Shown one piece after another: positions 47,253-58,049 of a stretch of 64,000 nt of DNA. Source of the DNA: Falsihalocynthiibacter arcticus (GTDB lineage: Bacteria > Pseudomonadota > Alphaproteobacteria > Rhodobacterales > Rhodobacteraceae); NCBI RefSeq assembly GCF_000812665.2, contig NZ_CP014327.1, positions 3,005,501 to 3,069,500 on the forward strand. Direction: 5' to 3'. Position 1 is the stretch's first letter. Each line of letters opens with the position of its first letter. The position numbers and the translations under genes were made by a program. The notes under the pieces are model-generated. The model saw nothing but the letters and a program-made list of their open reading frames with translations. It did no database searches and was not told the DNA's origin.

Positions 47253-48434
47253 ATGATTAGGCGCATTCTTTCGCCGAAATCGGTCAAAGAGGAAGGGACA
47301 TCCGGCTTTGACTCATATGAGTTGCGACTCGGCGATCTTATGCGCGGAGAGCGGGCGACTCTGGGCAAATCCCTTCTAGATGTTCAACGCGAGCTTAAGG
47401 TCAAAGCGACCTATATCGCCGCAATTGAAAATGCCGACCCCCTTGCTTTTGAAACTCCCGGATTTATTGCCGGGTACGTGCGCTCTTATGCGCGCTATCT
47501 TGGGATGGACCCCGAATGGGCCTACACGACCTTCTGTGTAGAAGCGAATTTCGAAACCGTGCATGGCATGTCCGCCGAGGCCTCCAGTGCGGCGGCGCTC
47601 AAGGCGGAACGTCGGGCGCGTAAATTTGAGGGCAAAGACCCCTTTGCCAACCCCAACGCCTCTTTTGTGCCGCGTGGCGAGGCCATGCTGTCCAAAATCG
47701 AACCCGCAGCCATTGGCTCTGTCGCGGTTTTGATTGTGTTGATCGCGGGACTTGGTTACGGCGGATATTCCGTGCTGCAGGAAGTGCAGCGCGTGCAATT
47801 TGCGCCTTTGACAGAAGCTTCGGGTGTGGGCTCCTCCCTAGATCCTTTACGCGGTGGGTCCTCCGGATTTTCCGAAGACGTGTTGCCGACGCAAGTAACT
47901 GATAACGCATCAGATTTACCAACAGACGCCCTGACGCGCCTGTACCGTCCAGAGGCGCTCGCGGTGCCGGTTTTGATCGCGCGTGATGGGCCGATTTCGG
48001 CCCTGTCCCCCGATGCATTTAGAAGCGCTGCGACCGTCCTTGCGAGCAATGTAGAAGCCGCCTTGGCGGCGATTGAAGAGAGCGAAGTTCAGGTCATTGC
48101 AGAAGCTTCGCCAGAGTTAAAGATTTTCGCGGTGCGCCCAGCGTGGGTGCGGGTTTCAGCGGCGGATGGCACTGTTATCTTTGAGAAAATTCTCGACACA
48201 GGCGAAGAATTTATCATTCCGGCAACGGAAGTGCCGCCTATGCTACGCGCGGGGAATTCTGGGTCGGTTTACTTCGGCGTCAACGGCGAAACCTATGGTC
48301 CCGCAGGGCGCGCGGGTTCGGTCGCGTCAAAAGTGGTTTTGGCACAGGACTCGCTGAGCGAAGCCTATAAGGTTGCGGATATGAACGCCGATCAAGATTT
48401 GGCAAAATACGTCGCTTTGGCCGCAGTAGAATAA
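47253..48434 (+). CDS. RodZ-like protein with N-terminal helix-turn-helix and DUF4115 domain
   Basis: The protein has about 393 residues. An N-terminal HTH of the XRE type (GDLMRGERATLGKSLLDVQR, YIAAIENADPLAF, GFIAGYVRSYARYLGM) is followed by one membrane helix (IGSVAVLIVLIAGLGYGGYS) and a periplasmic C-terminal beta domain (VRVSAADGTVIFEKIL, GNSGSVYFGVNGETYGP). This is the layout of RodZ, which tethers MreB to the wall-synthesis machinery. It lies just upstream of ispG, the typical RodZ neighbour. The start at ATG 47253 is chosen over a TTG 21 bases earlier. Confidence 0.85.
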   Translation: MIRRILSPKSVKEEGTSGFDSYELRLGDLMRGERATLGKSLLDVQRELKVKATYIAAIENADPLAFETPGFIAGYVRSYARYLGMDPEWAYTTFCVEANFETVHGMSAEASSAAALKAERRARKFEGKDPFANPNASFVPRGEAMLSKIEPAAIGSVAVLIVLIAGLGYGGYSVLQEVQRVQFAPLTEASGVGSSLDPLRGGSSGFSEDVLPTQVTDNASDLPTDALTRLYRPEALAVPVLIARDGPISALSPDAFRSAATVLASNVEAALAAIEESEVQVIAEASPELKIFAVRPAWVRVSAADGTVIFEKILDTGEEFIIPATEVPPMLRAGNSGSVYFGVNGETYGPAGRAGSVASKVVLAQDSLSEAYKVADMNADQDLAKYVALAAVE

Positions 48435-48561
48435 TTTCGGCACCTCCCCACACAAAATTGAAGGTCCGATTTGCGTGCTTGCAGTTGTCAGTGCTTGCGC
48501 GAAGCCTTATCTAAACACCATCGGAATGCGCCAAAAACGGCCCCCAATGCGGAGAATATAG

Positions 48562-49692
48562 ATGTCGCTCAATCCTGTGCGCCCTTGGCGGAATATTTAT
48601 CGGCGCAAGTCTCGGCAAATTATGGTGGGAAATGTGCCTGTGGGCGGCGATGCGCCGATCACGGTGCAAACCATGACCAACACTCTCACGACCGACGTGA
48701 AAGCGACTTTGGCCCAGATCAACGCCGCCGCCGAGGCCGGAGCCGATATTGTGCGGGTTTCGGCCCCCGATCAGGAGAGCACGGCGGCGCTGCGTGAAAT
48801 TTGTAAGCAAAGCCCAGTGCCGATCGTGGCCGACATCCATTTCCATTATAAACGCGCGATTGAAGCCGCCGAAGCGGGGGCTGCGTGTCTGCGGATCAAC
48901 CCCGGAAATATCGGTAGCCAAGAGCGGGTGCGCGAAGTCATTAAGGCCGCGCGCGACTATGGTTGCTCCATTCGGATTGGGGTGAATGCGGGAAGCCTTG
49001 AGCGCCATCTGCTTGAAAAATATGCCGAACCTTGCCCAGAGGCGATGGTCGAAAGCGGCATGGATCACATCAAAATCCTGCAAGACAATGACTTCCACGA
49101 GTTCAAAATCTCGGTCAAAGCCAGCGATGTTTTCCTTGCGGCCGCCGCCTATCAGGCGCTTGCCGAAGAGACCGACGCGCCCATTCACTTGGGCATCACC
49201 GAGGCGGGCGGCTTGATGTCAGGTACCGTCAAAAGCGCGGTCGGCATGGGCAGCCTGTTGTGGAGCGGGATTGGCGACACCATCCGTGTGAGCCTGTCGG
49301 CGGACCCTGTTGAAGAGGTGAAAGTGGGCTTTGAAATGCTCAAATCTCTTGGTTTGCGCCATCGCGGGGTGACGATTATTTCCTGTCCAAGCTGTGCGCG
49401 GCAGGGTTTTGATGTGATCAAAACCGTCCAAACGCTGGAGGAGCGCTTGGCGCATATTTCCACCAGTTTGAGCCTGTCGATTATCGGCTGTGTGGTGAAT
49501 GGTCCGGGGGAAGCCCTGATGACAGACATCGGATTTACCGGCGGCGGCGCGGGCAGTGGCATGGTCTATTTGGCCGGAAAACAAAGCCACAAACTCAGCA
49601 ATGAGGCGATGATCGAAGAGATCGTGGAGCAAGTCGAGGCAAAGGCTGCGGCGTTGGATGCACAGGCTGCTTTGGACGAGGTTGAGGCTTAG
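48562..49692 (+). CDS. ispG: 4-hydroxy-3-methylbut-2-enyl diphosphate synthase
   Basis: Iron-sulfur enzyme of the non-mevalonate isoprenoid pathway (GcpE). The 376-residue protein has the TIM-barrel part ([34 protein letters not shown]) and the cluster-binding part with [13 protein letters not shown] and [15 protein letters not shown], which contribute three cysteines and a glutamate. It lies 127 bases after the RodZ-like gene. Its stop overlaps the end of the convergent M48 gene by four bases. Confidence 0.97.
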   Translation: MSLNPVRPWRNIYRRKSRQIMVGNVPVGGDAPITVQTMTNTLTTDVKATLAQINAAAEAGADIVRVSAPDQESTAALREICKQSPVPIVADIHFHYKRAIEAAEAGAACLRINPGNIGSQERVREVIKAARDYGCSIRIGVNAGSLERHLLEKYAEPCPEAMVESGMDHIKILQDNDFHEFKISVKASDVFLAAAAYQALAEETDAPIHLGITEAGGLMSGTVKSAVGMGSLLWSGIGDTIRVSLSADPVEEVKVGFEMLKSLGLRHRGVTIISCPSCARQGFDVIKTVQTLEERLAHISTSLSLSIIGCVVNGPGEALMTDIGFTGGGAGSGMVYLAGKQSHKLSNEAMIEEIVEQVEAKAAALDAQAALDEVEA

Positions 49693-51047
49693 TTTCTATT
49701 TTTTCCTTTCTTCTCAAGGCGTTCGGCGGTGAATAGAATGTCTTGTGCTTGGCGCGCACCGGTCGATCCATGCGGGAGCTGGTCTGCGGCGCGTTTGGCG
49801 TGAATGGCGGCGTCTTTGAATTTACCGTCCAGCGCAAAGCGCTCTGCCGTCACGAGGGACGCCATTCCGGGCTGTTTCGCCTTGGCATAGGCCACGGCAA
49901 GATCACGCAAAAGGCGCGGGTCTTGGCCATCCAGAGCTCGGGCTTTTATCAGGACATTCAACGCTTTAGCTTCGTTTGCTGATCCACCTGCAGCCAACAG
50001 CGCCCGCCCGTATCCCGCCATGATGATCGCGTTTTTTGGCGCGCCGTTGAGGGCCATAGCATAGGCGCCGAGGGCCGCATCAAACTGGCGAGATTCCATC
50101 AGTATTTGCGCCTGTAATTCGCGATAGTAGGGGTCATTCGGGCGGGCCGCGAGAACGCTATTCATCGCGGAAAGCGCTTTGTTTGCATTAGCTTGGCGAT
50201 GGTAGGTGATCGCGCGGACCATCTGCGCGATCTCGCCCGTGTCGGAGGCTTTGAGTTTGCGCCGTTCGGCTTGCGGGTTTTGTAGGAAGGCTGCGAGTTT
50301 GCTTTTGGCGCGGGCAAACCAATAGTCGGCTTCGCGGCTGTCTTTGACATTTCCACCGTAGGCGGCGGCGAATCCACGGGCGGCGCGCAGGCGTTGGCTG
50401 GTGAGGGGGTGGCTGCGCACATAGGCGTCTTGGCGGGAGGTTCCGAGGACCTCTTGTCCCTTGAAAAGATTGAGAACTTCGATCATTGCGGCGGGATCAA
50501 CACCCGCACTTGCGGTGTAGCGAAATCCGGATTGGTCGGCGCTCGCTTCCTCGGCGCGGGTGTGGGTGAGGAAGGACCGTTGCGCGGAGGAGGCCACGCC
50601 TGCGGCTACTGCGGCCCCTGCATCCGGCCGCCCCGTGGAGGCGGCAATCGCGACGCCCAAAATTATCCCGATTCCGGCAACGGCGGAAATTCCATCAGCC
50701 AAAACAATGCGTTGAGTGATGTGACCATTGGCAATATGCGCTGCTTCATGGGCGATCACCCCTTGGATTTGGGCGGCGGATTTTATGCGCAACATCAGGC
50801 CCGTGTGGATGAAAATATGGTTCTGATCAATCACAAAGGCGTTCATTGATTTATCGTTGATCAACAAGATTTGAATGCGCCCGGGATTGAGTCCGGCGGC
50901 CACTAAAACGGGGGTGGCCAAGCGATGGAGGGCTTGTTCAATGTCGGGATCGCGGATCAGCGACGCGGCGCGGGCGGAAAACGGCTGTAAACAGAGAAGC
51001 AGCACGAAGAGAAGGCGAAAAAACGGGATTCGGAAAAATGCTTGCAT
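49689..51047 (-). CDS. M48 family metalloprotease with TPR-like C-terminus (BepA-like)
   Basis: Periplasmic quality-control protease of the outer membrane assembly pathway. The 452-residue protein has a signal peptide ([20 protein letters not shown]) and the zinc motif [13 protein letters not shown] (HExxH). An adjacent hydrophobic segment ([19 protein letters not shown]) plugs or borders the site, and the third ligand glutamate lies in [12 protein letters not shown]. The C-terminal half is built of TPR-like helices. It ends against ispG (four-base overlap) and is divergent from an aminotransferase gene. Confidence 0.92.
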   Translation of the reverse strand: MQAFFRIPFFRLLFVLLLCLQPFSARAASLIRDPDIEQALHRLATPVLVAAGLNPGRIQILLINDKSMNAFVIDQNHIFIHTGLMLRIKSAAQIQGVIAHEAAHIANGHITQRIVLADGISAVAGIGIILGVAIAASTGRPDAGAAVAAGVASSAQRSFLTHTRAEEASADQSGFRYTASAGVDPAAMIEVLNLFKGQEVLGTSRQDAYVRSHPLTSQRLRAARGFAAAYGGNVKDSREADYWFARAKSKLAAFLQNPQAERRKLKASDTGEIAQMVRAITYHRQANANKALSAMNSVLAARPNDPYYRELQAQILMESRQFDAALGAYAMALNGAPKNAIIMAGYGRALLAAGGSANEAKALNVLIKARALDGQDPRLLRDLAVAYAKAKQPGMASLVTAERFALDGKFKDAAIHAKRAADQLPHGSTGARQAQDILFTAERLEKKGKNRN

Positions 51048-51099
51048 TGACCTTTGAGGCTTTCATTGGGACAAAGACGTAAGCGAGCATAAGGATAAA

Positions 51100-52254
51100 A
51101 TGATGCAGGTTTCAAGGCGTTCACAGGTTGATCCCTTTATTGTTATGGATGTGATGGAGGCCGCGACGCAAGCGGAGGCGAATGGGCGCCATATTATCCA
51201 TATGGAGGTCGGGCAACCGGGCACGCCTGCCCCTGCGGGGGCGCGGGCGGCTTTGGCGGCTGCGATGGAAGAAAGCCCGCTTGGATATACATCGGCGCTT
51301 GGGCTTCTGGCGTTGCGCGAAGGAATCGCGGCGCTCTATCAGAAGTGGTACGGGGTGACGGTTTCGCCTGCGCGGATCGTCGTGACATCGGGCTCGTCGG
51401 CGGGGTTTTTACTTGCGTTTACGGCGCTGTTTGATGCTGGAGACCGAGTGGGTTTGGGTTTGCCTGGCTATCCATCATATCGCCAGATTTTGCGGGCTTT
51501 GAGCCTGACGGACGTTGGATTTGAAACCTCCGAGGCCAACCGTTTTCAGCCGGTTCCTGATGATCTTGTGGGGCGGGACCTCAAGGGGTTGATCGTGGCC
51601 AGCCCGTCTAATCCGAGTGGTACCATCCTATCGCGCGCGGCATTGGCGGCGTTGATCGAGAGTTGTGCTGCAACCGATACCGCCTTTATTTCCGACGAAA
51701 TTTACCACGGGATTCACCATGGCGAGCGGGCGGTTTCGGCGCTTGAGTTGAGTGATGATGTCTATGTAATCAACTCGTTTTCCAAGTATTTCTCGATGAC
51801 GGGGTGGCGCATCGGCTGGATGGTTGTGCCGCAAGATCATGTGCGCACGGTGGAACGTTTGGCGCAGAATATGTTCATTTGCGCCCCGCATGCGGCGCAG
51901 ATAGCAGCGCTTGGCGCGTTGGGATGTGACGCGGAACTTGACGCAAACCTTGAGGTCTATTCGGCCAATCGCGCGCTGATGTTGGAGGAATTACCAAAGG
52001 CGGGTTTCACGCGGTTTGCGCCGCCAGATGGCGCGTTTTATATCTATGCAGAGGTGAGCGAGTTTACCGATAACAGCCTCGCGTTTTCACAGGAAATACT
52101 GGAAAAAGCGGGGGTTTCTGTGACACCCGGATTGGATTTTGACGCGGGACGGGGCGCACAATGGATGCGGTTTTCCTATGCCCGCAGCACGGCGGATATC
52201 AAAGAAGGTTTGGCCCGTTTGCGCAAGTTTATGACCGAGCGAGGCCATTTGTGA
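51100..52254 (+). CDS. PLP-dependent class I/II aminotransferase
   Basis: The 384-residue fold-type I aminotransferase has the PLP lysine in SFSKYFSMTGWRIGW, cofactor contacts in GSSAGFLLAFTALFD, ASPSNPSGTILS and ISDEIYHGIHHGE, and the substrate carboxylate arginine near the C-terminus (MRFSYARS). The amino acid substrate is not predictable from this. Its stop overlaps the GTG start of the amidase gene (GTGA), so the two are co-translated. The adjacent ATG at 51103 is an alternative start. Confidence 0.9.
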   Translation: MMQVSRRSQVDPFIVMDVMEAATQAEANGRHIIHMEVGQPGTPAPAGARAALAAAMEESPLGYTSALGLLALREGIAALYQKWYGVTVSPARIVVTSGSSAGFLLAFTALFDAGDRVGLGLPGYPSYRQILRALSLTDVGFETSEANRFQPVPDDLVGRDLKGLIVASPSNPSGTILSRAALAALIESCAATDTAFISDEIYHGIHHGERAVSALELSDDVYVINSFSKYFSMTGWRIGWMVVPQDHVRTVERLAQNMFICAPHAAQIAALGALGCDAELDANLEVYSANRALMLEELPKAGFTRFAPPDGAFYIYAEVSEFTDNSLAFSQEILEKAGVSVTPGLDFDAGRGAQWMRFSYARSTADIKEGLARLRKFMTERGHL

Positions 52255-53465
52255 GAGGGATATTCGCGACCCTGTGCGCGTTGAGTTTTGCGGGTGCGAT
52301 CCACGCGCAGGAGTTCAATGCTTTGGCGCGGGTGGATGTTGAAAAATCCGCGATAATTGACACGGAGGACGGGCTGAAGGTTGATCTTTTGCTCAGCCAA
52401 CCCGTGCCCTATCGCGTCTTTACCCTGACCGACCCTGCGCGCCTTGTTATTGACTTTAATGAGGTGGATTGGAGTGGCGTGGAGGCGGAGGATCTGCTTT
52501 TGGATACCCAAGTGCAGGCAGTGCATATGGGGCCGTTTTCAGCGGGATGGTCACGGATGGTTGTTGATCTTACTTCGCCTCAAGTGATTGATTTAGCTGG
52601 ACTTAAAGTAGGTGAGACCCGAGACGCGCTGTTCACGGCGTTGTTGAAAAACGCGACACCGGAGGCCTTTGCCGCCGCGTCTGGCGCACCTGCGGGGGCC
52701 GCATTCTCTGTACCAAAGGCTGTTGACTTGGCCACCCCCATCCGGCGTCAAACCGGCGAGGGCGATGTGATGATCGTGTTGGATCCGGGGCATGGGGGCA
52801 TTGATCCGGGGGCAGAGCGCGGCGACGTGCGCGAGGCCGATTTGATGCTGACGTTTGCGCTTGAGTTGAAGGAAATCTTGCTGCGCGAAGGCGGGTTTCA
52901 AGTTCAGTTGACCCGCGAAGACGATGCGTTTGTCCCTTTGGAAACGCGGGTGACAATGGCGCGGGCGGCGCGGGCGGATGTGTTCCTGTCGCTGCATGCG
53001 GATGCACTTTCGGAAGGGCGCGCGACGGGGGCCACCGTTTATACTTTGAGTGATACGGCGAGTGACGAAGCCTCGCAAAAACTTGCGGAGCGCCACGACC
53101 GCGCGGATCTGTTGGCGGGGGTGGATTTATCACAGCAGGACGATGTTATTGCCAATATTTTGATGGAGTTAGCCCGCACAGAGACTTCGCCGCGTGCGGA
53201 TCGTTTGGCGGATGATTTGGTAATTGGGCTGCGCGAGCACCTTGGGACGATGTATAAAAAACCACGTCTTGAGGCTGGATTTTCGGTCCTTAAAGCGCCG
53301 GATATTCCGTCGGTTTTGGTGGAGCTTGGGTTTATTTCCAACCCCAAGGATTTGGACCGCCTGCAAGACCCCGAATGGCGCAAAAAGGCGCAATTGGGGA
53401 TTTTACAAGCGTTGCAAAACTGGACAGTAACCGATGCCGCAGAGGCGCGATTGTTGCGCCAATAG
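52251..53465 (+). CDS. N-acetylmuramoyl-L-alanine amidase (AmiC type)
   Basis: Periplasmic zinc amidase that splits septal murein. The 404-residue protein begins at a GTG overlapping the upstream stop, with a signal peptide (MRGIFATLCALSFAGAIHA). An AMIN domain (residues about 25-140) is followed by Amidase_3 with metal ligands in VLDPGHGGIDPGAE, the glutamate in VREADLMLTF, the histidine in FLSLHADAL and the glutamate in VLVELGFISNPKD. The next plus-strand gene is PBP1A, so cell-wall hydrolysis and synthesis genes lie close together. Confidence 0.94.
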   Translation: MRGIFATLCALSFAGAIHAQEFNALARVDVEKSAIIDTEDGLKVDLLLSQPVPYRVFTLTDPARLVIDFNEVDWSGVEAEDLLLDTQVQAVHMGPFSAGWSRMVVDLTSPQVIDLAGLKVGETRDALFTALLKNATPEAFAAASGAPAGAAFSVPKAVDLATPIRRQTGEGDVMIVLDPGHGGIDPGAERGDVREADLMLTFALELKEILLREGGFQVQLTREDDAFVPLETRVTMARAARADVFLSLHADALSEGRATGATVYTLSDTASDEASQKLAERHDRADLLAGVDLSQQDDVIANILMELARTETSPRADRLADDLVIGLREHLGTMYKKPRLEAGFSVLKAPDIPSVLVELGFISNPKDLDRLQDPEWRKKAQLGILQALQNWTVTDAAEARLLRQ

Positions 53466-53467
53466 GA

Positions 53468-54070
53468 TTAGCTGCGACGTCTGCGGGCCAACCAAACGGA
53501 ATGGCCTGCGCAATCGGGGTCTTCGGGGATGAAGTCGATCACGTCAAAACCAGCCTCGTCAAAGAGGGTGCGATAGGCCGCAGGGGCGAGGCTCGCGTGG
53601 TAAACGGGCGCGCCGCCGTCGATTTCGCCAATCGCTTCGCCTTCCGCATGGCCCGTCGTGAGGATAACCGGCGCACCGGGGCTGGCGTGGGCGGCGAAAA
53701 CGGGGAACATATTGCGTTGGTCATCGGGGCTGAGGTGGAAAAAACTGTTCCACGCCAAAATGCCGTCAAATTTTTTGCCAAGGTCCAAACCGCGCATGTC
53801 GGCATGGATAACCGTTTGTTCCGGTAAGTTTTTAGCGAAGAGTTTCACCATCGTTGCCGCACCATCGACACCCGTGATGTCGCGATTACGCTCGCTGAGG
53901 TAGGTGGCGATGGGTTGGCCTGAGCCACAGCCCAAGTCCAGCAACTCGCGGCCCGTCGTGTATCGTAAAAAACGATCCAGCCATGGGCGCTCAAAGAGGC
54001 TACGACCGCGATTTGCGGCAAAACCGGCCCCGTGGGCCTCATACGTCGGGAGGATATCATCTGGATGCAT
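53468..54070 (-). CDS. Class I SAM-dependent methyltransferase
   Basis: The protein of about 200 residues has motif I ELLDLGCGSGQPIATYL, an acidic residue in ITGVDGAATMV, then FDGILAWNSFFHLSPDD (motif IV) and FDEAGFDVIDFIPEDPD. The substrate is unknown. The ATG at 54070 is preferred to 54076. It lies between and opposite to two cell-wall genes, so it is probably unrelated to them. Confidence 0.85.
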   Translation of the reverse strand: MHPDDILPTYEAHGAGFAANRGRSLFERPWLDRFLRYTTGRELLDLGCGSGQPIATYLSERNRDITGVDGAATMVKLFAKNLPEQTVIHADMRGLDLGKKFDGILAWNSFFHLSPDDQRNMFPVFAAHASPGAPVILTTGHAEGEAIGEIDGGAPVYHASLAPAAYRTLFDEAGFDVIDFIPEDPDCAGHSVWLARRRRS

Positions 54071-54210
54071 CCGCAATCTTTGGCGGGGTCAGCGACAATT
54101 TGCAATGGGCGAAATTCATTGTGTTAAAAGATGGCGGCAAGTTGCCGAACCCTTTTGACCCTCCTCTGCGCGCCCTATATAGAGTTGAGTGAACTAAGAG
54201 GTGGCACAGA

Positions 54211-56760
54211 ATGATCCGGGCAGTTTTTTCCCTTTTTGGCGGGCTTTTTGCATTCGTCTTGAATGCTCTATTTATGGGCGCGTTTTTGATCGGCGGGTTG
54301 TTTCTGTTGTTCTCTCAAGACTTGCCTGACCATGAAACGTTGAGCGTTTACCGCCCTGCAACGATCAGCCGCGTCTATGCGGGTTCGGGGCGCATTATGG
54401 ACGAATTCGCCAAAGAACGCCGGATTTATGCGCCAATCGAAGAGATTCCCGATGTGGTGAAGGCGGCGTTTGTGTCGGCCGAGGATAAGAATTTTTACAC
54501 CCACCGTGGCTATGACGTGCGCGGGATTGCCGCCGTGATTGTTGAGGCCATTGAATCCAAGGGCGCGAACGTGCGCGGGGCCTCAACGATTCCCCAGCAA
54601 GTTGCCAAAATCAGCTTTTTGGATGGGGGTCGTCGGGCCGAACGTAAAATTCAGGAGATCATTTTAGCCAATCGCATGGTCAAATCACTGGATCGTGATC
54701 ATATTCTAGAAATCTATCTGAACGAAATTTTCTTGGGTCAAAACAGCTATGGCGTTGCGGCGGCGGCACAGACTTATTTCAACAAGAACTTGTCCGAACT
54801 TGACCCCGAAGAGGCGGCCTATTTGGCGGTTCTGCCAAAGGCACCATCGGATTATCACCCCGTTCGCCAGCTTGATCGGGCAATGATCCGGCGCGACTAT
54901 GTTTTGAAAGAAATGCATGAAAACGGGTATTTAGACGACGCCGAGTATGAAATCGCCGTGTCCCAACCTTTGCGCACGGTGCAAAGTGGCGATTTTGAAA
55001 GCTTCAAATCTACCTTGCCAGAGCGGGATTATTTCTCGGATGAAATTCGCCGTCAATTGAGCCGCGATTTTGGCGAAGACGAGTTTTTCTCGGGCGGTTT
55101 GACCGTTCGGGCGACCGTGGATCAGGAATTGCAAGTCGAGGCGGCGTTGGCGTTGCAAAACGGGCTTGAGGCCTTTGACCGCTCGCGCGGAATTTGGCGC
55201 GGTACGGGGAAAACGCTTCCCGCGGAGGCCTTGGTTGACGATGCAACATGGCGCACGGCGCTCGCCGAATTGAAGACGGCCCGCGATATCGAAGGCTGGC
55301 ATGTCGCGGTTGTTTTGGAACTTGGAGACACGTCGGCGCGAATCGGGATTGAAGGCGTTGAAGATGATGCCGACGGGCACTGGATTCCTGCCGAGGATGT
55401 GAAATGGGCGCGACCCTTGCTTGAGGGCAGTGCGCGCGCCAGAAACGCGAGCAAAGCGTCCGATCTGCTGGATGTGGGCGATGTGGTTTATGTGCGCGCG
55501 ATGACCAAAGACAGCGACGGGAGTTTCATCCGCTGGACCCTACGCCAAATCCCGCAAGTGCAGGGCGGCTTCATGGCGATGGACGTGAACACAGGGCGCG
55601 TGATCGCGATGCAGGGTGGGTTCTCCTATCAGGATTCGGTGTTCAATCGCGCCACCCAAGCGGACCGCCAGCCGGGGTCCTCGTTTAAACCATTCGTCTA
55701 TGCAGCAGCACTTGATAGTGGCTATTCGCCCGCGACGATTGTGATCGATGCGCCGATTGTTGTGGAAACGGGCGCGGGCGTTTGGCGTCCGAAAAACTCG
55801 AGCAATAAGTTCTATGGTCCCGCGCCGTTGCGTACGGGGATTGAGCAATCGCGGAACCTGATGACCGTGCGTTTGGCGCAGGAAATCGGCATGGAAACCG
55901 TTGCCGCCTATGCGGAGCGGTTTGGGGTTTATGACCACATGAACGCGTTTTTGGCGAACTCTTTGGGGGCTGAGGAAACGACGCTTTTCAAGATGGTCGC
56001 GGCCTATGCGATGTTTGCCAATGGCGGCGAACGGGTGGAGCCGACGCTGGTTGACCGCGTGCAGGATCGCTGGGGCAAAACGGTTTATCGCCACGATCAG
56101 CGGACCTGTAGTGATTGTCGCATTGCCAGTTTAGAGCCAGGATTGGCGCCAGTGATTAGCTCGGGGCGCGAGCGCGTCATGGACCCGATCACCGCCTATC
56201 AGTTGACCTCGATGATGCAAGGCGTGGTGCAGCGCGGAACGGCGGCGGGGCGGGTGAATTTGGACGTGCCAGTGGCGGGTAAAACCGGCACAACCAACGA
56301 CAGCAAGGACGCGTGGTTTATTGGTTTCACCAGCAATATTGTGGCGGGATGTTATATTGGGTATGACCGTCCGCGCAGCTTGGCGCCGAACGGATATGGC
56401 GGCACATTATGTGGCCCTGTGTTCACCCAGTTCATGAAAAAGGCCACCGAAAAATATGGTGGCGGGAAGTTTAAAGTCCCACCGGGCGGTCACTTTATCA
56501 AAATCGATCGCTACTCTGGTGCGCGTTTGGACAACGCTGCTTCTGGCGCGAATGTGGTTGCCGAATATTTCCGCGACGGCGAAGAGCCGTTGTTTGGTGT
56601 GGCGTTTGACGGAGGTTTTGCCATGGGCAGCGACTTGCCGATGTTCGACGACGTTGGGCAAAGCGAGCAAACCACCACCACCCGCACCTCGACCGGCGAT
56701 ACGGTTACTTTCGGGAAAAAAGCTACCTTTGGAACCATTTCAAGCGGCGGCGAGTATTAA
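54211..56760 (+). CDS. mrcA: Penicillin-binding protein 1A, bifunctional
   Basis: Inner-membrane enzyme with glycosyltransferase and transpeptidase activities. The 849-residue protein has one N-terminal membrane helix, the GT51 domain with AEDKNFYTHRGYD, GASTIPQQVAKI and EIYLNEIFLGQNSYG, an OB-like insert, and the transpeptidase domain with the serine in QPGSSFKPFVY, the SxN motif (EQSRNLMT) and KTGTTNDSKDAWFIGF. GAGGTGG precedes the ATG. It stands alone, 94 bases before prfB. Confidence 0.97.
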   Translation: MIRAVFSLFGGLFAFVLNALFMGAFLIGGLFLLFSQDLPDHETLSVYRPATISRVYAGSGRIMDEFAKERRIYAPIEEIPDVVKAAFVSAEDKNFYTHRGYDVRGIAAVIVEAIESKGANVRGASTIPQQVAKISFLDGGRRAERKIQEIILANRMVKSLDRDHILEIYLNEIFLGQNSYGVAAAAQTYFNKNLSELDPEEAAYLAVLPKAPSDYHPVRQLDRAMIRRDYVLKEMHENGYLDDAEYEIAVSQPLRTVQSGDFESFKSTLPERDYFSDEIRRQLSRDFGEDEFFSGGLTVRATVDQELQVEAALALQNGLEAFDRSRGIWRGTGKTLPAEALVDDATWRTALAELKTARDIEGWHVAVVLELGDTSARIGIEGVEDDADGHWIPAEDVKWARPLLEGSARARNASKASDLLDVGDVVYVRAMTKDSDGSFIRWTLRQIPQVQGGFMAMDVNTGRVIAMQGGFSYQDSVFNRATQADRQPGSSFKPFVYAAALDSGYSPATIVIDAPIVVETGAGVWRPKNSSNKFYGPAPLRTGIEQSRNLMTVRLAQEIGMETVAAYAERFGVYDHMNAFLANSLGAEETTLFKMVAAYAMFANGGERVEPTLVDRVQDRWGKTVYRHDQRTCSDCRIASLEPGLAPVISSGRERVMDPITAYQLTSMMQGVVQRGTAAGRVNLDVPVAGKTGTTNDSKDAWFIGFTSNIVAGCYIGYDRPRSLAPNGYGGTLCGPVFTQFMKKATEKYGGGKFKVPPGGHFIKIDRYSGARLDNAASGANVVAEYFRDGEEPLFGVAFDGGFAMGSDLPMFDDVGQSEQTTTTRTSTGDTVTFGKKATFGTISSGGEY

Positions 56761-56854
56761 CGCGCGCGCGGGGGGAGGCGGGGCAAGCGCCCTTGTTTCA
56801 CCGCGCGCCGTTTGATACCACCGCCCACAAAACCTCTCATCCAAAGGATGCACC

Positions 56855-57979
56855 ATGCGGGCCGAAGTCCAAAACTCTGTTGCTGCGATCGAAAAATCTC
56901 TTGACCTGTTGAAGCAACGGTTGGGGTGGGAAACATCTGCGCATCGGTTGGAGGAATTCAACGCACGCACCGAGGATCCTGAACTCTGGAATGATCCTGC
57001 TGCGGCGCAAAAACTAATGCGAGATCGGCAGATGTTGATTGACGCATTGGCGACGTTTGACGGCATTCAACAGGAGCTGTCGGACGGCATAGAGTTGATC
57101 GAAATGGGCGAGGCGGAAGAGGACTTGGAGGTCGTTAAAGAGGCCGAAGACGGCTTGTTCGCGCTTGAGAAAGTAGCGGCCCAGAAGGAGCTTGAAGCGC
57201 TCTTGGATGGTGAGGCCGATGGCAACGATACCTTCCTTGAGATCAACTCTGGCGCAGGCGGCACCGAGAGTTGTGATTGGGCCAATATGTTGGCGAGGAT
57301 GTATGTGCGTTGGGCCGAGAAGAAGGGCTACAAGGTTGAGCTGCAAAGCGAGACGGCAGGTGAGGAAGCGGGCATTAAATCCGCGGCCTATAAAATTACG
57401 GGCGTGAATGCCTATGGCTGGTTGAAATCCGAAAGCGGCGTGCATCGCCTTGTGCGGATTTCGCCGTTTGATAGTGCTGCCAAACGGCACACGTCATTTA
57501 CCTCGATCAAGGTTTATCCCGTCGTCGATGACAACATCGAGATTGAGGTGAACCCCGCCGATATTCGCATTGATACCTATCGCTCGTCGGGCGCAGGTGG
57601 ACAGCACGTGAATACCACGGATTCGGCGGTTCGGATTACCCACGCGCCCACGGGGATCGTGGTGACGAGTTCGGAGAAATCCCAGCACCAGAACCGTGAA
57701 ATCGCCATGAAGGCGTTGAAATCGCGGCTGTATCAAATGGAGTTGGATAAGCGCAGCGCGCTGGTGAACGAAGCGCATGAAAGTGCGGGCGACGCGGGCT
57801 GGGGTAATCAAATCCGCAGCTATGTTTTGCAGCCGTATCAGATGGTCAAAGACCTGCGCACGAATTATGAGACCAGCGACACCAAGGGTGTTTTGGACGG
57901 CGATTTGGACGGGTTTATGGCCGCGACCTTGGCGTTGAATGTGGCGGGGAAATCGCGGTCAGAGGCACAGGGCGACTAG
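56855..57979 (+). CDS. prfB: Peptide chain release factor 2
   Basis: Terminates translation at UGA and UAA. The 374-residue protein has the SPF recognition motif in LVRISPFDSAAKRHTSF and the catalytic SGAGGQHVNTTDSAVR. Unlike E. coli, the gene has no programmed frameshift: the N-terminal region reads straight through the early codons without an in-frame TGA. A terminator follows the stop. Neighbouring genes are for cell-wall synthesis. Confidence 0.97.
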   Translation: MRAEVQNSVAAIEKSLDLLKQRLGWETSAHRLEEFNARTEDPELWNDPAAAQKLMRDRQMLIDALATFDGIQQELSDGIELIEMGEAEEDLEVVKEAEDGLFALEKVAAQKELEALLDGEADGNDTFLEINSGAGGTESCDWANMLARMYVRWAEKKGYKVELQSETAGEEAGIKSAAYKITGVNAYGWLKSESGVHRLVRISPFDSAAKRHTSFTSIKVYPVVDDNIEIEVNPADIRIDTYRSSGAGGQHVNTTDSAVRITHAPTGIVVTSSEKSQHQNREIAMKALKSRLYQMELDKRSALVNEAHESAGDAGWGNQIRSYVLQPYQMVKDLRTNYETSDTKGVLDGDLDGFMAATLALNVAGKSRSEAQGD

Positions 57980-58001
57980 GCTTTTCGGCCATTAGATATG
58001 C

Positions 58002-58031
58002 AAAAGGCCGCCCAATCAGGCGGCCTTTTTT
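58002..58031. terminator. Terminator between prfB and the bactofilin gene
   Basis: Seven-to-nine-base GC stem (left arm to 58012, right arm 58019-58027) flanked by A and T runs; works for convergent transcripts. Confidence 0.88.
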
Positions 58032-58049
58032 GATTGGAAGTTTTGTGGC

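Noticed and set aside
56855-57979. Programmed frameshift in prfB
   Set aside because: The reading frame is continuous from the ATG to the stop with no early in-frame TGA, so the E. coli-type mechanism is absent.
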